This document shows, piece after piece, positions 60,121-64,000 of a stretch of DNA of 64,000 nt; positions within the stretch are counted from its first letter, which is position 1, and each line of letters opens with the position of its first letter. The notes beneath the pieces were generated by a model that saw only the letters and a list, made by a program, of their open reading frames with translations, had not been told where the DNA came from and ran no database searches. The DNA comes from Candidatus Reidiella endopervernicosa (GTDB taxonomy: Bacteria; Pseudomonadota; Gammaproteobacteria; GCF-013343005). Both the position numbers and the translations under genes were made by a program. The stretch lies in the NCBI RefSeq assembly GCF_013343005.1, contig NZ_CP054491.1, positions 806,001 to 870,000 on the forward strand, written 5' to 3'.

Positions 60121-61272
60121 TTAGCTAACAAAGAGGCCGAGAAGCTCGTTGAGATGGAGTCTACCTGTCGCCGTAGGTTTGATCTGGTATTCATCCACTT
60201 CGATCAGGCCGCGATCTTGCGCGATCTGTAGTGGGGATGCGATAGAAGAGAGTTCAAGCCCAGTGCGCTGTTTAAATAGATCGAGTTCAAATCCCTGGTT
60301 GAGTCGGAGTGCATTCATCATGAATTCCAGTGCACGGTCTTCTAAGCTCAGGCGCGACTCACCGCTGATTACGCTGGAGCTGGTTGCCTGTTGTAGGTAG
60401 CTGCGAGGATGGCGTTGGCGCCAGCGCCGCAAAACAGTGTTAGCAGCGGTCAGCTTGGCGTGTGCGCCAGCACCAATACCAAGGTAGTCACCAAACTGCC
60501 AGTAGTTGAGGTTGTGGATACACTGCTGTGCTTCGCGGCTGTAAGCGGAGATTTCGTACTGCTGGTAACCGTGGGTATCGAGGAGTTCGATTCCAGACCG
60601 CTGTACGCGCCAGAGTGCATCGTCATCGGGCAGGGAGGGTGGAGGGGCGTGGTGGAAGGCGGTATTGGGCTCCAGGGTTAGCTGATACCAGGAGATGTGA
60701 CCGGGATCGAGATCGATCGCCGTCTGTAGATCTCGCAGTGTCTGCGCCTGTGATGCACCAGGCAGACCAAACATCAGGTCGAGGTTAATACGCTCGAAAC
60801 CTGCCCGCTGGGCGGACTCTACAGCGCGAACCGCCTCGTCCCTGTCGTGGATGCGACCGATACTCTTTAGTGCGTGGTCATCAAAGCTCTGTACCCCGAT
60901 CGAGAGACGGTTAACACCGGCGCTGCGGTAGCCGCCGAAATGGTGCTGCTCAAGGGTTCCGGGATTGGCCTCCAGGGTAATCTCGATTTTATCGGCAAAG
61001 CGCAGTCGGTTCTCGAGCGCCTCGATGAGTCGGTCGATCTGCTCGGGAGCAAACAGCGAAGGGGTACCGCCGCCAAAGAAGATCGAGACGATCTCGCGTC
61101 CTGCCACCAGAGGTAGGTCGTGCTCAAGATCGGCCAGCAGCGCATCGATATATTCGTGCTGTGGGATCTTCTCCCCAGGCTCGTGCGAGTTGAAGTCGCA
61201 GTAGGGGCATTTACGCACGCACCACGGAAAGTGGACGTAGAGTGAGAGTGGCGGTAGCGCCAGCATGCTCAT
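60121..61272 (-). CDS. hemW: Radical SAM haem chaperone HemW
   Basis: A 383-residue protein. The radical-SAM cysteines C18, C22 and C25 are in FPWCVRKCPYCDFNSHEP. SAM-binding GGG is in SIFFGGGTPSLFAPEQ. The HemW C-terminal domain (SLEDRALEFMMNALRLNQGF) is present. It is not the oxygen-independent coproporphyrinogen oxidase HemN but delivers haem to targets, a role useful for a cytochrome-rich sulfur oxidiser. Its start overlaps the trhP stop (ATGA). Confidence 0.9.
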   Translation of the reverse strand: MSMLALPPLSLYVHFPWCVRKCPYCDFNSHEPGEKIPQHEYIDALLADLEHDLPLVAGREIVSIFFGGGTPSLFAPEQIDRLIEALENRLRFADKIEITLEANPGTLEQHHFGGYRSAGVNRLSIGVQSFDDHALKSIGRIHDRDEAVRAVESAQRAGFERINLDLMFGLPGASQAQTLRDLQTAIDLDPGHISWYQLTLEPNTAFHHAPPPSLPDDDALWRVQRSGIELLDTHGYQQYEISAYSREAQQCIHNLNYWQFGDYLGIGAGAHAKLTAANTVLRRWRQRHPRSYLQQATSSSVISGESRLSLEDRALEFMMNALRLNQGFELDLFKQRTGLELSSIASPLQIAQDRGLIEVDEYQIKPTATGRLHLNELLGLFVS

Positions 61273-62585
61273 CAGAGATAGCGGGCGAGCATCCCCATCT
61301 CGCTGCCATCGGCAGGAAGCGGAATGCGCACCCGATAGTCGGAGCCGGGCGCCTCATCCATTGCGTTGCCCTTCATATCCTGCATCGACTCGAGCTTGAA
61401 ACGGATGTTGCCGCTGGGGCGAATCAGCTCCAGCTCATCACCGACACCGAACTTGTTCTTAGCCAACACCTCAGTTAGGCCGCTCGCCTCGTCATGGCCA
61501 GTTATCTCGGCAACATACTGTTGGGTGGCGCTTTCGGAGCGGTTCTGGTGATAATTCTGTGTCTCAACGTGGGCGTGGCGATTGTAGAAACCGCTGGTGT
61601 AACCGCGACTGGCCAGGGCATCTAGATTTTCGACCAGATTGGGGTTGAAGGGACGACCCTCAACCGCATCGTCAATCGCCTGGCGGTAGATCTGCGCGGC
61701 ACGCGCGGTGTAGTAGACCGACTTGGTGCGCCCCTCGATCTTCAGTGAGTCGACGCCGATCTCGACCAGTCGGTCGACATACTCCACTGCACGAAGATCC
61801 TTGGAATTCATGATATAGGTGCCGTGCTCATCCTCCATCACCGGCATCAACTCGCCCGGACGCTCCTTCTCCTCGATCAGATAGAGATCATCGGCCTGTG
61901 GATGACGCTCCTCTAGAGATTCGGGGGTATAGATCTGCACCGCATCGCCACTCTGATCCTCCTCGGCGGGTTTCACCTTGTAGTCCCAGCGGCAGGCGTT
62001 GGTGCAGCTCCCCTGGTTGGCATCGCGATGGTTGAAGTATCCGGAGAGCAGGCAACGGCCGGAGTAGGCGATGCAGAGCGCGCCGTGTACAAAGACCTCA
62101 AGCTCCATATCGGGGCAGCGCTGACGAATATCCTCAATCTCATCCAGCGAGAGCTCGCGCGAGAGGATAATTCGACTGACGCCGACCGACTTCCAGAAAT
62201 TGACCGCCGCGTAGTTGACGGTGTTGGCCTGCACCGAGAGGTGGATCGGTATCTCTGGCCAACGCTCACGCACCAGCATGATCAGGCCGGGGTCGGCCAT
62301 GATCAGCGCATCGGGTTTGAGCGCTGCCAGCGGCTCCATATCGGCCATGAAGGTGTCGACCTTGTTGTTGTGCGGCAGCAGATTACAGGCAACAAAGAGC
62401 TGCTTGCCGAGCATCCGCGCCTCATCCATGCCGATGGCCAGATTATCAAGGTCGAAGCTGTTGTTGCGCACCCGCAGGCTGTAGCGCGGCATTCCGGCGT
62501 AGACTGCATCGGCACCGAAGGCGTAGGCGTAGCGCAGGTGTTTGAGTGTGCCAGCGGGGGCGAGAAGTTCGGGGCGTCTATTCAT
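61272..62585 (-). CDS. trhP: tRNA 5-hydroxyuridine synthesis protein TrhP (U32 peptidase family)
   Basis: A 437-residue YegQ-like protein. It begins RPELLAPAGTLKHLRYAYAF. The U32 signature with its cysteines is in VFVHGALCIAYSGRCLLSG and SCTNACRWDYKVKPAEE. SLKIEGRTKSVYYTARAAQI and the C-terminal beta domain complete the family length. TrhP uses prephrenate-derived chemistry to make ho5U34 in tRNAs. It pairs with hemW by 1-base overlap. Confidence 0.88.
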   Translation of the reverse strand: MNRRPELLAPAGTLKHLRYAYAFGADAVYAGMPRYSLRVRNNSFDLDNLAIGMDEARMLGKQLFVACNLLPHNNKVDTFMADMEPLAALKPDALIMADPGLIMLVRERWPEIPIHLSVQANTVNYAAVNFWKSVGVSRIILSRELSLDEIEDIRQRCPDMELEVFVHGALCIAYSGRCLLSGYFNHRDANQGSCTNACRWDYKVKPAEEDQSGDAVQIYTPESLEERHPQADDLYLIEEKERPGELMPVMEDEHGTYIMNSKDLRAVEYVDRLVEIGVDSLKIEGRTKSVYYTARAAQIYRQAIDDAVEGRPFNPNLVENLDALASRGYTSGFYNRHAHVETQNYHQNRSESATQQYVAEITGHDEASGLTEVLAKNKFGVGDELELIRPSGNIRFKLESMQDMKGNAMDEAPGSDYRVRIPLPADGSEMGMLARYL

Positions 62586-62638
62586 GGCGAGAGGTCGTGT
62601 TTAACAGCGGCGTTGGCCGTAGGGCAGCGACTAGACGA

Positions 62639-62827
62639 TTAGTCGTCCAGGCTGGTGTTGTTGGGAAGCAGGCTGTCAGGGATCATCTTGCCCTCTGCGG
62701 TCATGGTTTTTCGCACGCAGCGGTCCTGTTTAGTGCTCTTACAGTAGTTGTTTATCCAGATGTATTTAATATCGGAGTTGAAACGATCCCAAACGGGGCA
62801 CTTGTCCAGATATTCGCAGTCACTCAT
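62639..62827 (-). CDS. Small cysteine-containing protein of unknown function
   Basis: A 62-residue protein with four cysteines: C4 and C10 (MSDCEYLDKCPVWDRFN), and two more in YCKSTKQDRCVRKTM. The spacing could hold a metal or form disulfides. Charged residues follow (TAEGKMIPDSLLP). It lies between rdgB and trhP on the same strand with close spacing, so it is probably co-transcribed. I do not recognise a named family. Its short length makes the coding call less certain. Confidence 0.65.
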   Translation of the reverse strand: MSDCEYLDKCPVWDRFNSDIKYIWINNYCKSTKQDRCVRKTMTAEGKMIPDSLLPNNTSLDD

Positions 62828-62842
62828 CTCATTGGTACCTCG

Positions 62843-63436
62843 TCAGCTGACCCGCATCACAGATAGAAATTTCTGCAGCGCCTGTCCACGATGACTGAGT
62901 CGGTTTTTAATCTCTGCAGGCAGTTCCGCAGAGGAGCAATCCTGCTCGGGCACGTAGAAGACCGGGTCGTAACCGAAACCGTTCTCGCCATGAGATGTGT
63001 TCAGGATGCGGCCGTTCCATGTTCCCTGGCAGATGATCGGTGTAGGGTCCTCGGCGTGGCGCATGTAGACGATTACGCACTGGAAGCGAGCGCTGCGAAG
63101 ATTCTGCGGAACATCCTGTAGGTCTGTCAGTAGCTTCTGCAGGTTCTGCTCATCGCTGGCACCGACGCCGGCAAAACGGGCCGAGTAGATACCGGGTGCG
63201 CCGTGCAGGGCATCGACCTCTAATCCCGAGTCATCAGCAAGCGCAGGCAGGCCGGTGTGCTGGGCGGCGTTGCGCGCCTTAAGAATGGCGTTCTCAACAA
63301 AGGTAAGGCCGGTCTCCTCGGCCTCGACCACTTCAAAATCGGATTGTGGTACTACCTCAAGGTCGATGTCGGCCAGTAGCTGATTGAACTCGCGTACCTT
63401 GCCGGCGTTTCCCGAGGCTAGAACGATCTTTTTCAT
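62843..63436 (-). CDS. rdgB: dITP/XTP pyrophosphatase (RdgB/HAM1)
   Basis: The 197-residue length is normal. [14 protein letters not shown] is the nucleotide-binding loop. [20 protein letters not shown] and the block around [13 protein letters not shown] contain the active-site acidic residues. The tail [11 protein letters not shown] is conserved. It removes inosine, xanthosine and 6-hydroxylaminopurine triphosphates. It overlaps rph by 4 bases in the usual rph-rdgB pair. Confidence 0.95.
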   Translation of the reverse strand: MKKIVLASGNAGKVREFNQLLADIDLEVVPQSDFEVVEAEETGLTFVENAILKARNAAQHTGLPALADDSGLEVDALHGAPGIYSARFAGVGASDEQNLQKLLTDLQDVPQNLRSARFQCVIVYMRHAEDPTPIICQGTWNGRILNTSHGENGFGYDPVFYVPEQDCSSAELPAEIKNRLSHRGQALQKFLSVMRVS

Positions 63437-64000
63437 AATGTTTCATCCAGTACCGCGCGCTGATGCGCAAGTAGCTCGCCAATGCCTTTCTCTGCCAGGG
63501 CCAACATCGCCTGTAGCTCACTCATGGAGTAGGGGTGACCTTCGGCGGTGCCCTGTACCTCGATGAAGTTGCCACTGTTCTCCATTACAACATTCATATC
63601 AGTCTCGGCGTTGCAGTCCTCATCGTAGTCGAGATCGAGTACTGGTGTACCTTCAAAGATACCGACCGAGACCGATGCGATCGCCGTGCGCATTGGATCT
63701 TTACTGATCTTCTTCTCGGCGATCAGGTGGCGTATGGCATCGACCAGGGCAACATAACCACCGGTGATTGAAGCGGTGCGGGTGCCGCCATCGGCCTGAA
63801 TCACATCGCAGTCGATCATGATGCTGTGCTCACCAAGTGCCTTGAGATCAACGGCGGCACGTAGTGAGCGGCCGATCAGGCGTTGGATCTCCATGGTACG
63901 TCCCCCCTGTTTACCGCGTGCCGCTTCGCGACCCATACGTGAGCCGGTGGAGCGTGGCAGCATGCCGTACTCAGCGGTAACCCAACCCTGGCCCTTACCA
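63433..64000 (-). CDS. rph: Ribonuclease PH, N-terminus beyond the window
   Basis: About 189 C-terminal residues are present and the start is cut off by the right edge. Visible blocks are [60 protein letters not shown] and [17 protein letters not shown]. They are the phosphate-binding and catalytic residues of the phosphorolytic exoribonuclease that trims tRNA 3' ends. The full protein is about 238 residues. Confidence 0.94.
   Translation of the reverse strand, partial: GKGQGWVTAEYGMLPRSTGSRMGREAARGKQGGRTMEIQRLIGRSLRAAVDLKALGEHSIMIDCDVIQADGGTRTASITGGYVALVDAIRHLIAEKKISKDPMRTAIASVSVGIFEGTPVLDLDYDEDCNAETDMNVVMENSGNFIEVQGTAEGHPYSMSELQAMLALAEKGIGELLAHQRAVLDETL

Overview
The window is a stretch of a gammaproteobacterial chromosome. 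The content points to a chemolithotrophic sulfur oxidiser of the Chromatiales type. It holds a complete sox operon (soxK-X-Y-Z-A-B) with a TtrS/TtrR-like sensor pair directly upstream, a stand-alone DsrL-like iron-sulfur flavoprotein, P-II/Amt ammonium control, type IV pili, many cyclic-di-GMP enzymes and GS-GOGAT ammonia assimilation. No rRNA, tRNA, CRISPR array, integrase or transposase was recognised.

Layout. 1-3.4 kb: start of comM, a GGDEF relic, a glycosyltransferase, a frameshifted GGDEF gene and ubiK. 3.4-5.4 kb: glnK-amtB behind a convincing sigma-54/NtrC promoter. 5.5-9.7 kb: pilU, an interrupted cupin gene, two DUF4124 paralogues, the fetAB exporter and a truncated CDGSH relic. 9.7-17.1 kb: the minus-strand block sensor kinase, response regulator, palindrome, soxK-X-Y-Z-A-B and terminator. 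17.1-22.8 kb: SPOR protein, argS, priA and a flavin-binding protein. 22.9-25.5 kb: a decayed secreted-protein gene and the dsrL-like gene. 25.7-33 kb: a 5'-3' exonuclease, a fructosamine-kinase-like gene, a 3-hydroxyisobutyrate-dehydrogenase-like gene, a DUF523/DUF1722 gene, hemH, and a GGDEF-EAL protein split by one frameshift. 33.2-35.7 kb: a frameshifted multi-Ig lipoprotein. 35.9-55.6 kb: the conserved block hemE-gltD-gltB-damX-(WGR-dgt)-aroB-aroK-pilQPONM, with ponA divergent. It matches the Pseudomonas order except for the inserted dgt and WGR genes. 55.7-64 kb: a nucleotidyltransferase-like gene, malic enzyme, M48 protease, rpmE, DUF3135, hemW, trhP, a small Cys protein, rdgB and rph (cut by the window edge).

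How the genes work together. Thiosulfate oxidation is carried out by SoxXA (with SoxK), the carrier SoxYZ and SoxB. No soxCD lies beside them, which in other sulfur oxidisers goes with sulfur-globule storage and the reverse Dsr pathway. The DsrL-like protein would fit that pathway. The kinase with a PhnD-type periplasmic domain and its FixJ-type regulator probably tune sox expression through a 9-bp-arm palindrome in the sox promoter region.

A caution for the reader. Frameshifts concentrate in a few patches (about 2-3 kb, 33-35.7 kb and 47.4-51.9 kb). In pilN, pilO, pilQ and aroK they restore complete conserved proteins when single bases are added, mostly to A/T or G runs. That pattern looks like consensus sequencing error rather than gene decay, and those genes should be treated as probably intact in the organism.
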